Below are positions 25,033 to 32,818 of a stretch of 64,000 nucleotides of DNA, piece after piece (position 1 is the first letter of the stretch; each line of letters starts with the position of its first letter). The notes beneath the pieces were generated by a model. That model had not been told where the DNA came from. It worked only from the letters and a program-made list of their open reading frames with translations, and searched no databases. The stretch is from a virus, in the IMG/VR virus record IMGVR_UViG_3300047375_000952, positions 1 to 64,000 of that record; one strand, written 5' to 3'. A program made the translations under genes and the position numbers.

Positions 25033-25707
25033 ATGGCTAGTCCTGTTATTTGCATGAGGGATGTGACGATCCCTAACAACGTCTTTCAGATTGTAGACCT
25101 CTTCCCTAACCGCTCACAGCTCAACCCTGTTGTTGATCCTGTAGCGCAAGGTCCTCGTTACCTTCGTCAGCCTGTGAACACTACTCCTGTAGTGGACGGC
25201 TTGACTATCGCGAGAGAGGTGAGCGGTCTTACTGCTTACATCCTCGTCAACCAAGATGACAATGCAGACATTCTGAGCGTCACTGATGCCTCTCGTATCG
25301 CTGACCTCTACATCTCTCGCATGAGGGATGGTCTTGCGCTAGATTTGGCTACGATCAACGGTCTGATTCAGGGTGGTGGTCTAGGTGATCTCAACCTTCC
25401 TAATGTCGAGATCGAGGGTAACAACGCGAGCACCACTACTGCTGAGATCCTTTCTATTCTTAGCGGTGCGTCCTACACTGTCCCTACGGGTCACATCTTC
25501 GATGCTGATCCCGGTCTCACACTCCCTACAATCAGCTTTTTTGATACGACTGTCTTTAAGGCGATTGATGAGAGCGACTCTAGCTTTTATCTTTCTCTTG
25601 CTAGGGGAGCACTTTCTAAAGCTAAGAGTGTTAGAATCGACCCTGTTAGCGGTACAACACTTGACCCACTCGTAGTAGTCTACGATGGATCAGGTAACGT
25701 ACTCTAA
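25033..25707 (+). CDS. Structural protein paralog 3 of 3
   Basis: A 224-residue protein closest to copy 2: QIVDLFPNRSQLN, GPRYLRQPV, EVSGLTAYILVNQDDN, and an end PLVVVYDGSGNVL. AGGAGAAAATAGAC precedes the ATG. It is the last gene of the triplet; a truncated methyltransferase follows. The three genes together fill 2.1 kb with intergenic gaps under 20 bases, so they form one operon. Confidence 0.55.
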   Translation: MASPVICMRDVTIPNNVFQIVDLFPNRSQLNPVVDPVAQGPRYLRQPVNTTPVVDGLTIAREVSGLTAYILVNQDDNADILSVTDASRIADLYISRMRDGLALDLATINGLIQGGGLGDLNLPNVEIEGNNASTTTAEILSILSGASYTVPTGHIFDADPGLTLPTISFFDTTVFKAIDESDSSFYLSLARGALSKAKSVRIDPVSGTTLDPLVVVYDGSGNVL

Positions 25708-25746
25708 GAAAGGTTTAGAGCAAGGTGCTTCGTGGCTACCTTTTGA

Positions 25747-26106
25747 ACCTCTTGCAGAAGTGAAAGTGCTAACAGCAGAAATCTTCCAAGAGGCGACAAA
25801 AACTTAGGTCCAAAAATGGTTGGCCGTAGGTTTAATATTTGGAGATTTATTGTAGGGGGTGGGTATGGTCATTCTGACAGTATTGCGTATAAGCACTCAG
25901 CCACATTCCCCGAAAACCTAGCTCACGACCACATCATTTCTTGGTCTAACGAGGGAGACGTAGTTTACGATCCATTCTTAGGGAGTGGAACTACAGCCAA
26001 GGTCGCTAAAGAAATGAATAGGAAATACATAGGGTCGGAGATTCACGAAGATTATTTTAAGATAGCACAAAAGAGAATAAATCAAACACAGGAGTATTTC
26101 TTTTGA
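25747..26106 (+). pseudogene. Truncated beta-class DNA methyltransferase (C-terminal SAM domain only)
   Basis: The frame is open from 25747 and includes an ATG at 25816. The sequence NLGPKMVGRRFNIWR, then YKHSATFPENLAHDHI, then DPFLGSGTTAKVAKEMNRKY matches the C-terminal AdoMet-binding motif X/motif I half of a DNA N6-adenine or N4-cytosine methyltransferase. The catalytic motif IV (DPPY/SPPY), which precedes this half in beta-class enzymes, is missing, so the fragment cannot methylate on its own. Homology-like residues start upstream of the ATG, indicating a decayed or recombined gene. The next ORF starts with TTG inside its stop. Confidence 0.75.
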
Positions 26107-26324
26107 AGATAGCTTTACAGGACAAGAAGGCGGTGAGAGCTTTCCTCGATAATAAATCTTACGATGGTCGAGTTCTCGTTTCTGATGGGGAATGTCTCAC
26201 AGCGAAGTGGGGCAAGCTCCCTTTGGTCGCCAAGTGGGATAAGAAAGGGAAGCTCGTCATTATCCCCTCAGATGATCGAGGAGTCCGAAAGGCTCAAGAC
26301 CTAATCTTGGAGATCAAGTCCTAA
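26103..26324 (+). CDS. Small hypothetical protein, 73 residues
   Basis: The TTG start overlaps the TGA of the methyltransferase remnant and has AGGAG eight bases upstream. It is a compact beta-rich sequence (RVLVSDGECLTAKWGKLPL, KGKLVIIPSDDRG). Its stop overlaps the next start (TAATG). Function unknown; probably translated as a unit with the next gene. Confidence 0.55.
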   Translation: MKIALQDKKAVRAFLDNKSYDGRVLVSDGECLTAKWGKLPLVAKWDKKGKLVIIPSDDRGVRKAQDLILEIKS

Positions 26325-26560
26325 TGAAGTACAAGACCTCCGACCTCTATTTCTCAGCTTATCTTAAGACCGCAGGAGTTCGGTTCATAGGCGCGGAGAG
26401 AGAAGGTCAAAAGGTTTTCTTTCTCTTTGAGAAGAGCGATATGATTAGGGATCTTAAGAGAGAGTATTTCAACAGGACTGCCAAGATCCCTGCGCTCTCT
26501 TTTGTCGATGAGATCAGGAACATGAAAAGTCTCACTTACATGACGAGGACAGACTCGTAA
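26324..26560 (+). CDS. DUF5659-like small protein
   Basis: A 78-residue protein with YKTSDLYFSAYLKTAGVRFI, EREGQKVFFLFE and IRDLKREYFN, the pattern of the small DUF5659-type domain found in bacteria and phages. No function is known for that family. It overlaps the previous gene by one base. Confidence 0.65.
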   Translation: MKYKTSDLYFSAYLKTAGVRFIGAEREGQKVFFLFEKSDMIRDLKREYFNRTAKIPALSFVDEIRNMKSLTYMTRTDS

Positions 26561-26563
26561 GTC

Positions 26564-26606
26564 ATTTATAGTTTCTTTCTCTTAGGATATTAACTAGAGA
26601 AAGAAA
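26564..26606 (+). promoter_or_regulatory. TTTAT box and 11-bp leader hairpin
   Basis: ATTTATA (26564-26570) is followed by TTTCTTTCTCT (26572-26582) pairing perfectly with AGAGAAAGAAA (26596-26606). The 3' arm is the only SD-like sequence before the outer-membrane protein start, so the hairpin would hide it. Confidence 0.55.
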
Positions 26607-26610
26607 AACC

Positions 26611-27363
26611 GTGTGGCCTATGAGAAAAATCTTACTGTCCCTAATGATCTGCTTCTATGCTTTTGACGCCCATGCTCAGGTCAACATAGAAGATACGAGA
26701 GGCGAAGCCAAGCAAGGGTTTACAGGACGCGTAGACTTAGGCTTCGAGAGACTCTCAGGAAACAACGACACCCTGTCTTATTTCTTAAAGAGTAGAACAG
26801 ACTACGTTCGCTCCTACAACCACTTCTTTCTCGTCCTAGAGGGTACGAGAGGGGAGAGCCGTGACGAGCTTTTCAAAGATCAGGCTTTCGCTCACTTGAG
26901 ATGGACTTCGATGTGGGGTGGTTGGGTAGGTACAGACCTGTTCGTGCAGAGTCAGTACGACTCTTTCAAGGATTTAGTCTTACGTCAGCTTGAGGGCGGT
27001 TATATTCGTTTTGTTTCTCCCTTGTTTGACGGTCAAGTGGCGCTCGGCTTAGGTGCAATGTCTGACTACGAAAAACTCAAGGATGGGGGTGGAGAGGGGT
27101 TCACTGCTAGATACACTTCTTATGCGTCTCTCTCAGAGGCGCTCATGGATAAGAAGGTCAAGATCTCCCTCACAGGCTACTATCAGCCGAAAGTGGGGCT
27201 ACTCTCAGACTATCGGATCATCGCTATCGGTCAGCTTGAGGTGTCTGTGATTGGGAAGCTCTCTCTAGTGCCTACTTTCAGCTATTCTTATGACTCGCGC
27301 CCTCCTACTGATATTCAGGTGGATGACTCTGAAACAAAGCTCCTCTTGAGATATCGTTGGTAA
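26611..27363 (+). CDS. Outer-membrane beta-barrel protein, DUF481-like
   Basis: A 250-residue exported protein. A signal peptide (RKILLSLMICFYAFDAHA, cleavage after AHA) precedes alternating amphipathic strands (VDLGFERLSGNNDTLSYFLK, GYIRFVSPL, VALGLGAMSDY) and a C-terminal aromatic end (LLLRYRW) typical of BAM-inserted barrels. The pattern resembles the DUF481/salt-induced outer membrane protein family. The GTG at 26611 has better SD spacing than the ATG at 26620. A phage-coded outer-membrane protein could mask the receptor (superinfection exclusion) or alter permeability. A Gram-negative host is implied. Confidence 0.75.
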   Translation: MWPMRKILLSLMICFYAFDAHAQVNIEDTRGEAKQGFTGRVDLGFERLSGNNDTLSYFLKSRTDYVRSYNHFFLVLEGTRGESRDELFKDQAFAHLRWTSMWGGWVGTDLFVQSQYDSFKDLVLRQLEGGYIRFVSPLFDGQVALGLGAMSDYEKLKDGGGEGFTARYTSYASLSEALMDKKVKISLTGYYQPKVGLLSDYRIIAIGQLEVSVIGKLSLVPTFSYSYDSRPPTDIQVDDSETKLLLRYRW

Positions 27364-27366
27364 ACG

Positions 27367-27391
27367 CTTTATCTCTTTCTAGTAGATAAAG
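27367..27391 (+). promoter_or_regulatory. CTTTATC box embedded in 8-bp hairpin
   Basis: CTTTATCT (27367-27374) pairs with AGATAAAG (27384-27391) around a 9-nt loop. The putative promoter box forms the 5' arm; TTAGGAG and the start at 27406 follow. It may also act as a weak terminator for the outer-membrane gene. Confidence 0.45.
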
Positions 27392-27405
27392 ATTAGGAGC
27401 GCAGT

Positions 27406-29337
27406 ATGTATAGGTATTCAGCACTTTCAGAAGAAGAGAAGAAAGAGGTCTACGACAAGTGGCATGGGCTCATCAATATGAGTCAGAAAGCCCTTGATTC
27501 GTGGGCGGAAGATGAAGACCGCCTACTCGCCTCTATCAATCGACAAGAGGCGAAAGAAGAGGGTGGGATTCAGTCAGGGTATGACTCTTTTCACCGCATC
27601 AAGCGCAGAAAGAGTAAGCCTTTCTCTGAATGGTCCGATGACGATTTTGTGAACTCTAAACAAGAGATAGGATTTAACTCCCGTATGCTAGGGGGTAAAC
27701 CAGGTCAGCCCGTAGAGGAAACGGGGATGTCTAAGTGGGAAATCAGTCTTAAAAATTGGGGACATGACCCTTCACTTAAATCTAGCCCACAACATAGCAA
27801 GTGGGAATCTTGGAATGAAAAATATATCAAGAAAGAGGCGCGTATGTACCGTCGAGCAAATATGTTAAAGCAATCTTGCGTCATCGCTTTTTCTGAAGTC
27901 GGTGGGAAGAAGTTCATGTTCAAAAATAGGGACAGAAACTACGTTCCTCAGCTTAAGGTCTTCCACACCCATCGTGGAGGTGTAGAGGTCGTTTTCTTTC
28001 GGGATGAGAACACAGGTTGGCTAGAGGGCATCAACGAGTTCGGCATCGCCGTCGCGAACTCGGCGCTTATGGTTCTGTGGGATGAGAAAGAAGGATCTAA
28101 GGGGAAGAAGAAAGAAAATGGTCACTTAGGCGCTGTCGGGTCAAGAGATGCCTCTAGGATTCTCAATGCTCTCAAGTGTAGGACGTTCGAGGATGCTCTT
28201 GAATCAGCCTTAGCTTACGAGGGAGGGGTCAGGGGTCATACGATTGTTAGCGATGGCGTACAGGCTGTTTCTATAGAGCATACAGCTAAGCATGAAGCGT
28301 ATATCACTGACCTCACAGGAAAGGACAAGCATCACGCGATGTCCAATCACGGTCTTAGGTATCCTGACGCGGGCTATACACTTGGCGAGAACAAGAAAAG
28401 CTCTGAAGCTCGGCTTCAGAAAGTGCTCGACCTTCTCCCTCAGATATCTTCTCCCGAAGAGCTGATTGAGAGACTCTACGCTCAGAGGTTTGAGGACTTT
28501 AACTCGCCTCGCAACGTGGTGCGTCGGACAGATAATATGTTCACGAGTTCTCAGCTCATCTATGACTTCGATAAGAGAAAGATCTCCCTCTATCTCATTC
28601 CTGAAGATTGTGAGTATCTAGGCTTCCATAAAGACTTCGATGAGCGCGGTGTGTGTTCTTTCGAGGTTAAGAGGATCAGTCACTTTGATGACGATGGTTC
28701 TTTCTCGATCCGTAAAGTAGGGGGTAATCCCGCGAGGGTCGCGAGCTTGAAGATGGCTCGTATTCCTAGCGTGGGGGAGATTAAGAGAGAGACGTGTAAG
28801 CCTCATTCAGAGGGTTGGACACGCACTAATGCTAAAGGTAAGAAAGTACCTATTAGACCTAGAAATCCTCAGAACTGCGACGTGTGGACTAAGAAAGACG
28901 TTGAGACAGCTTTCAAGAAATGGAGGGACACTCAGATCAAGGATCAGAAGTCTCACATTCTTTGGAAGAAGTATGAGGGCGCGATGGACAAAGGTTTGAT
29001 TTCCCCTGTTAAAGTCGAGAACAATCTTAAAGAAATCGAAAAGGACATGAACATCAACTTTAATGCTGAGGGCGCTATTAGCCGACTCTTTGGAAAGAGG
29101 AATACTGTTGAGAATACTCTAGGTATTAATCGTAGCCCTTGGGGGGGGGACGGGGATGCTTCTAAGAAAAAGAAGCGTCAGGAGAGAGCGGATAAGAAGC
29201 GCCAAAGAAAGAAGGAAAGATCTCAGCAGAAAAAAGCCTCAGATTTAGACATCTTCGATGAGATTGCCCTTCAGCAGAAAGAGGCTTCCTTAACGATCAT
29301 AGATGATATAGGGTTAGGCGACTATCTTGATGACTAG
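27406..29337 (+). CDS. DUF3140-like plus Ntn-hydrolase-like protein
   Basis: A 643-residue protein starting MYRYSA (tag-like). Residues about 8-123 resemble a DUF3140-type domain (LINMSQKALDSW ... ISLKNWGHDPS). Residues about 156-410 resemble an Ntn-hydrolase of the acyltransferase/NRDE type: QSCVIAF with putative nucleophile C158, KNRDRNY, GINEFGIAVANSAL, HHAMSNHGLRYP and a closing SLYLIPED strand. Such enzymes need a free N-terminal Cys, so C158 would have to be exposed by cleavage. The C-terminal 230 residues contain GGNPARVASLKMA, a highly basic stretch, then an acidic end. Substrate unknown. Confidence 0.65.
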   Translation: MYRYSALSEEEKKEVYDKWHGLINMSQKALDSWAEDEDRLLASINRQEAKEEGGIQSGYDSFHRIKRRKSKPFSEWSDDDFVNSKQEIGFNSRMLGGKPGQPVEETGMSKWEISLKNWGHDPSLKSSPQHSKWESWNEKYIKKEARMYRRANMLKQSCVIAFSEVGGKKFMFKNRDRNYVPQLKVFHTHRGGVEVVFFRDENTGWLEGINEFGIAVANSALMVLWDEKEGSKGKKKENGHLGAVGSRDASRILNALKCRTFEDALESALAYEGGVRGHTIVSDGVQAVSIEHTAKHEAYITDLTGKDKHHAMSNHGLRYPDAGYTLGENKKSSEARLQKVLDLLPQISSPEELIERLYAQRFEDFNSPRNVVRRTDNMFTSSQLIYDFDKRKISLYLIPEDCEYLGFHKDFDERGVCSFEVKRISHFDDDGSFSIRKVGGNPARVASLKMARIPSVGEIKRETCKPHSEGWTRTNAKGKKVPIRPRNPQNCDVWTKKDVETAFKKWRDTQIKDQKSHILWKKYEGAMDKGLISPVKVENNLKEIEKDMNINFNAEGAISRLFGKRNTVENTLGINRSPWGGDGDASKKKKRQERADKKRQRKKERSQQKKASDLDIFDEIALQQKEASLTIIDDIGLGDYLDD

Positions 29338-29349
29338 GAGTCTACCTTT

Positions 29350-29784
29350 ATGCAGACGTTCTCTCAGAGATCGAAGAATGACCCTTCTAAGAATGATGTT
29401 TGGTATGTAGAGCGTCTACATCAGCTCTCCCAAGACCTCCCCTCACAGATGTGGAGAATCCCCCCTTCTTTCTTAGAGGGTTGGTCTTGGGGTGAAGATC
29501 ACATCGCGGATCACTTGGGCGGTTGTCTCGACGCTGACCTAAGCCGACCTATTCTTATTTGGGATGGGGAGATCGTGGATGGTTGTCATCGCGTGTGTAA
29601 GGCTCTTTCTCAGGGAGATACACACATACAAGCGATTGACCTGTCTACCTTCAAACCTTATCCTGACTTACAAGAGACGGCTCAGGATTCAGGTGGTGTG
29701 AGATGGAGCTTCAAGGATGTGGTGAGCATCTTGAGGGCTCTTAAGAGTCGAGAGTACGATTTCCGTCACCCCTTAGACATATAA
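29350..29784 (+). CDS. ParB/sulfiredoxin-fold-like small protein
   Basis: A 144-residue protein whose centre, SRPILIWDGEIVDGCHRVCK, resembles the ParB/sulfiredoxin fold signature (a strand, then G-x-x-x-x-G-x-H-R and a helix). The family includes DNA partition proteins, nucleases and small regulatory proteins; catalytic use here is unknown. It has no helix-turn-helix for DNA binding. It is separated from the Ntn-hydrolase gene by 12 bases. Confidence 0.5.
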   Translation: MQTFSQRSKNDPSKNDVWYVERLHQLSQDLPSQMWRIPPSFLEGWSWGEDHIADHLGGCLDADLSRPILIWDGEIVDGCHRVCKALSQGDTHIQAIDLSTFKPYPDLQETAQDSGGVRWSFKDVVSILRALKSREYDFRHPLDI

Positions 29785-29787
29785 TGC

Positions 29788-29824
29788 CTTTATATCACTC
29801 TCTCTTTCACACATAGGAAGAGAG
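29788..29824 (+). promoter_or_regulatory. CTTTATA box and RBS hairpin
   Basis: CTTTATA (29788-29794) is followed by CTCTCTTTC (29800-29808) pairing with GGAAGAGAG (29816-29824) with one G-T pair around a 7-nt loop. The SD (GAAGAGAGGG) is the 3' arm; the ATG is at 29834. Confidence 0.5.
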
Positions 29825-29833
29825 GGTTTGGCG

Positions 29834-30730
29834 ATGGCTGTCTTGTTTAAGAGAAATCAGATACTTGGTCGAGGTGACTTGGACATCTTTCTCACTAACT
29901 CAAGTGGGAACGTCTCAAATGCGTCCGAGATCACATACGCACTATACTATGTAGACCCGACACCTCCTGAAGCTGAGGTCTTAATTGGAGATCCTACGCG
30001 TATACCTGAGAACCCTTCTGTGGGGGAATACTATGCGAGTGTAAGAATACCTCCGACAGCGAGCTACGGCACTTACAGGATCAGGTGGACGTTGAAAGAG
30101 CTTGTAAACAGTCCTCCTCAGACAGTGGTTCAAGAGTTCGAGATCGTCTCGAATGACCTTACCCTCGTGGCTACGATGAACCGAGCAGAGAAAGAAATGG
30201 TAGATAAGCTCAGGCTTCTTCTGAGGGATCAGAACCCTGACAAGTATTATCACTTCAGGCCACCTGAGCATGAGTCTAGTATTGGGGCGTACAACAGGGT
30301 GTTCGGTCAGGTATGGGAGGATGCTGAGTTTCTTGAGTACCTAGAGAGGGCGTTAGACTGGTGGAATATGCAACCACCTGAGACTGAAAATCTGAGGAAT
30401 CTCTCACAGCTAGTTCAGCAGAAGCCCGCGTGGAGAACGCCTATCTTACAGGGCGCGATTCAGTTCGCGGCGATGGCGCTTCAAGCCAATTGGATTGTAG
30501 ACGAGTTCGACTACTCTATAGGCGGTATTTCTCTTTCTCTTGACCGATCTTCTAAATATGAAGGTCTTAAGTCAAGCGCGGAGCAGATGTGGTCTATGTC
30601 AGTAGAAGCTAAAACGAGAACAACCAAGTTCATGAGAGGTCTTTCTCAGCCGAAGTACGGCATTGGTATCAGGTCTGCGTTCGGGCCTCATGTTGGTAAG
30701 GGTGTTCTGAGTCCGAGAAACTTTCTTTGA
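29834..30730 (+). CDS. Structural protein with N-terminal Ig-like domain (head-tail region?)
   Basis: A 298-residue protein. The first 110 residues are a beta-sandwich-like domain paralogous to the protein at 61252-61584 (both start MAVLFK, share EITY and a YYxxxRIPPT-like region, and end in (F/V)EIV or FAVV strands). Residues 115-298 are helical (EKEMVDKLRLLLRDQNPDKYYHF, ERALDWWNMQPPE), and the end is basic. The combination of an Ig-like fold with a helical connector-type domain suggests a virion protein near the neck or baseplate. The start at 29834 has better SD spacing than an upstream TTG. Confidence 0.55.
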   Translation: MAVLFKRNQILGRGDLDIFLTNSSGNVSNASEITYALYYVDPTPPEAEVLIGDPTRIPENPSVGEYYASVRIPPTASYGTYRIRWTLKELVNSPPQTVVQEFEIVSNDLTLVATMNRAEKEMVDKLRLLLRDQNPDKYYHFRPPEHESSIGAYNRVFGQVWEDAEFLEYLERALDWWNMQPPETENLRNLSQLVQQKPAWRTPILQGAIQFAAMALQANWIVDEFDYSIGGISLSLDRSSKYEGLKSSAEQMWSMSVEAKTRTTKFMRGLSQPKYGIGIRSAFGPHVGKGVLSPRNFL

Positions 30731-30874
30731 GTGAGTAGATTGTTTATATAGTGCTCTCTTTCGTTCAGAGAAAAAGAAAGGCTCTATGATGAGAAGAACA
30801 GCTTCAGAAATCCTTAGTGATCTAGAGATTAGGATCGCTCGCCTAGAAAACCTCACTGCCTCAGAAACAGAGGC
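30727..30874 (+). repeat. 148-bp direct repeat, copy A
   Basis: It spans the promoter-like region (GTTTATATA), leader, RBS, start and first about 28 codons. It is repeated with about three mismatches at 31393-31540, 666 bases downstream, showing that a whole expression-plus-tag unit was duplicated while the following protein body is unrelated. Confidence 0.9.
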
Positions 30875-31349
30875 TGGTTTGGGGGGTTGGCTCAAGAGAA
30901 AAGTATTTGACGAAAGAACGGAGATTCTTCAGAAGCTTTTAGAAGATGACCAAATCGACACGGAGAGTTACCTTAACCCATACCGTAGTCTTATTTTCTG
31001 CCACCTTAAAGACGTTAAGCCCTATGTGAAGGTTGAGGAAAATGAAATGGTTTTCTGCCATCTCAGAGGTGTTAAGACATGGGGGGTGGTTGTCTTCGTC
31101 ATGGGAGATCCGCGAGAAGGAAGTTACTTTGGAGCTCGCATTACCAACTCCGATGATCTTTTAAAAAACAAGTCAGGCAGAGGATCTTTGGGTGAATATT
31201 GTGAGGAGTTGGACTTGCAGTTTTGCGTTCCGAACTCAGATCAGAAAAAGTTTGAGAGGAGTGGCTTAGGTCAATTTATCTACTCACGTCGTCTTACAAA
31301 CGAAGAAAAATGGGATAAGGTAATAGAAGAATCTAGGAGGAAGATTTAG
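30789..31349 (+). CDS. Tagged hypothetical protein A (MRRTASEIL tag)
   Basis: A 186-residue protein. The first 29 residues (MRRTASEILSDLEIRIARLE and following NLTASETEA) are almost identical to those of the next gene, while the rest is unrelated. The body contains two YFCHLKD/FCHLRGV-like strands and looks like a compact folded domain (WGVVVFVMGDPREGSYFGARI). The second of two adjacent ATGs is chosen for 7-nt SD spacing; the paralogous tag at 36784 also has one Met. No enzymatic motif was recognised. It may be a packaged effector. Confidence 0.6.
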   Translation: MRRTASEILSDLEIRIARLENLTASETEAGLGGWLKRKVFDERTEILQKLLEDDQIDTESYLNPYRSLIFCHLKDVKPYVKVEENEMVFCHLRGVKTWGVVVFVMGDPREGSYFGARITNSDDLLKNKSGRGSLGEYCEELDLQFCVPNSDQKKFERSGLGQFIYSRRLTNEEKWDKVIEESRRKI

Positions 31350-31392
31350 GTCATCTGATCAGTCCTGTATATGGGCGGTGAGATCCTGAATC

Positions 31393-31540
31393 TTGAGTGA
31401 GTAGATTGTTTATAGAGTGATCTCTTTCGTTCAGAGAAAAAGAAAGGCTCTATGATGAGAAGAACAGCTTCAGAAATCCTTAGTGATCTAGAGATTAGGA
31501 TCGCTCGCTTAGAAAACCTCACTGCCTCAGAAACAGAGGC
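31393..31540 (+). repeat. 148-bp direct repeat, copy B
   Basis: The second copy of the promoter, leader, RBS and tag unit of 30727-30874, differing at a few positions (for example TTTATAGAGTGATC instead of TTTATATAGTGCTC). Confidence 0.9.
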
Positions 31541-32159
31541 AGACCTGTCAAGCGTGAAAAGATTTCTCAGAGAATCTATCTACGACCCAAGAGAACTAGA
31601 CCTCGAAGAACTCGCGGAAAGTAAGTCAGTTTCTTCTTTTGAAGACTACTTTCTTGTCCCTTTATCTGAAGCAAAAAGAAAAGTAGACGTCAGACCTGAC
31701 TCAGTTTTCGAGGATTATCCCGGTAATGAGTTTGTTCTCATTCGCAACGAGAGCACTCCATTGATTGGTATTAAGTACCTTGTCTCAGCAGAGACGCTTC
31801 TTTCCAACACAGGTAAAGAAGTAGTTGATGTGATGCGTAGGTTGAAGATTAAGGTCAGGGGCGTAAGTCAATCTGTTATTCGCAAGGTCGTTAGAAAAGG
31901 GCTTGGGTTGTATCTCGCAGACGAGTTCACAGCTAAGAAAGCCTCTTTCGACTACCTGAATCGTGATCTAGACAGATATGCTTTCATCCCCCCCTTTGAG
32001 GTCAACAGTGAGATTCGCACTTGGCTCAAAATGAGTCTTCGTGAGGACTTGATTGAAGAGAAGCTCATGAGGAAGTTCAAGGTAAATAGGGCGAGGGCTC
32101 AGCGTATGCTGTCTGAGTACCACAGAAACAAGTTCGCTTCACTGAGACGCTTTAGATAG
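31455..32159 (+). CDS. Tagged hypothetical protein B (MRRTASEIL tag)
   Basis: A 234-residue protein. The N-terminal 29 residues are identical to the tag of the gene at 30789 except for the join; the body is different, with a beta-rich middle (FVLIRNESTPLIGIKYLVSAE) and a basic helical end (KFKVNRARAQRMLSEYHRNKF). The helical end could bind nucleic acid or protein. It seems to have arisen by duplication of the leader and tag followed by fusion to another sequence. Function unknown. Confidence 0.6.
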   Translation: MRRTASEILSDLEIRIARLENLTASETEADLSSVKRFLRESIYDPRELDLEELAESKSVSSFEDYFLVPLSEAKRKVDVRPDSVFEDYPGNEFVLIRNESTPLIGIKYLVSAETLLSNTGKEVVDVMRRLKIKVRGVSQSVIRKVVRKGLGLYLADEFTAKKASFDYLNRDLDRYAFIPPFEVNSEIRTWLKMSLREDLIEEKLMRKFKVNRARAQRMLSEYHRNKFASLRRFR

Positions 32160-32207
32160 TTTTTCTATCTACTCATATTTTACGATAGGTTAAGGGGGGG
32201 TTAAGTC

Positions 32208-32429
32208 ATGCCTTTATCAGAGCAAACGGAAAAAGCACTAGATTGGACATTTAAGATCGCGACCGCGCTCGCGATCCCCGCGATTGTTTGGTCTTTCAAG
32301 CTTTCAACAGAGGTTGCTGTGCTCGCCACTAAAGTGGATAATCAGCAGAAAGAGATCGAGGAGATCAAGGGGGACATTAAGGATGCTGACGAGACTCTTA
32401 ACAAAATCTTCTTTCACATCACAAAGTGA
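32208..32429 (+). CDS. Small membrane protein with coiled coil (XhlA-like architecture)
   Basis: A 73-residue protein with a transmembrane segment (IATALAIPAIVWSF) followed by a charged coiled coil (KVDNQQKEIEEIKGDIKDADETL). The architecture resembles XhlA-type phage proteins associated with holins; membrane topology and lysis role are inference. CTAT/ATAG (32166-32189) can form a small stem upstream, with AGGTTAAGGGGGG as RBS region. Confidence 0.5.
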   Translation: MPLSEQTEKALDWTFKIATALAIPAIVWSFKLSTEVAVLATKVDNQQKEIEEIKGDIKDADETLNKIFFHITK

Positions 32430-32449
32430 TTTCTGTTGGAGCTTCACTC

Positions 32450-32818
32450 ATGAAAAGTGCAATCATTTATTTCTCCGTCGTGGTTATCGGACTTCTCTTC
32501 GTCTCTTCAGCGCCCTCTTCGACAATACCTCAGATTGAGGTCGTCGCATCGGAAGCTCAAGAGGCTCAACGACAACTCGGCAAAATTAAGGATGGGATTT
32601 CTAGGGTCAAACAAATCTACCCTACTAGCTTCAACCAAGAGATCTCTTTCTTTGAGTCGTCGCGCTCTCCAAGATTTATATTGATGTCTCCTGAGATTCG
32701 TGATCTTAGCTCGGTACAACTTAGCGGATCTGACTCCAATCCTGTGAGTCAGGCTAAGAGTTTCAAAGAAAAGTGTCAGATTATTGAGGCACTGATCATG
32801 AAGGAGAAAGCTAAATGA
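32450..32818 (+). CDS. Membrane-anchored protein with periplasmic coil (possible spanin-like)
   Basis: A 122-residue protein starting at the ATG preceded by GGAG; an in-frame GTG at 32426 is less likely. N-terminal hydrophobic MKSAIIYFSVVVIGLLFVSS is a signal anchor or signal peptide, followed by a helical Gln/Glu-rich region and a Ser-rich end. It sits directly after the XhlA-like gene (20-base gap). The pair could be a lysis module (holin partner plus i-spanin), but no lipoprotein cysteine is visible, so this is speculative. Confidence 0.45.
   Translation: MKSAIIYFSVVVIGLLFVSSAPSSTIPQIEVVASEAQEAQRQLGKIKDGISRVKQIYPTSFNQEISFFESSRSPRFILMSPEIRDLSSVQLSGSDSNPVSQAKSFKEKCQIIEALIMKEKAK

Noticed and set aside
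25685-25807. Forty-residue ORF overlapping the end of the third structural paralog and the methyltransferase remnant
   Set aside because: No SD, no recognisable fold, and it runs out of frame with the remnant; probably a chance frame.
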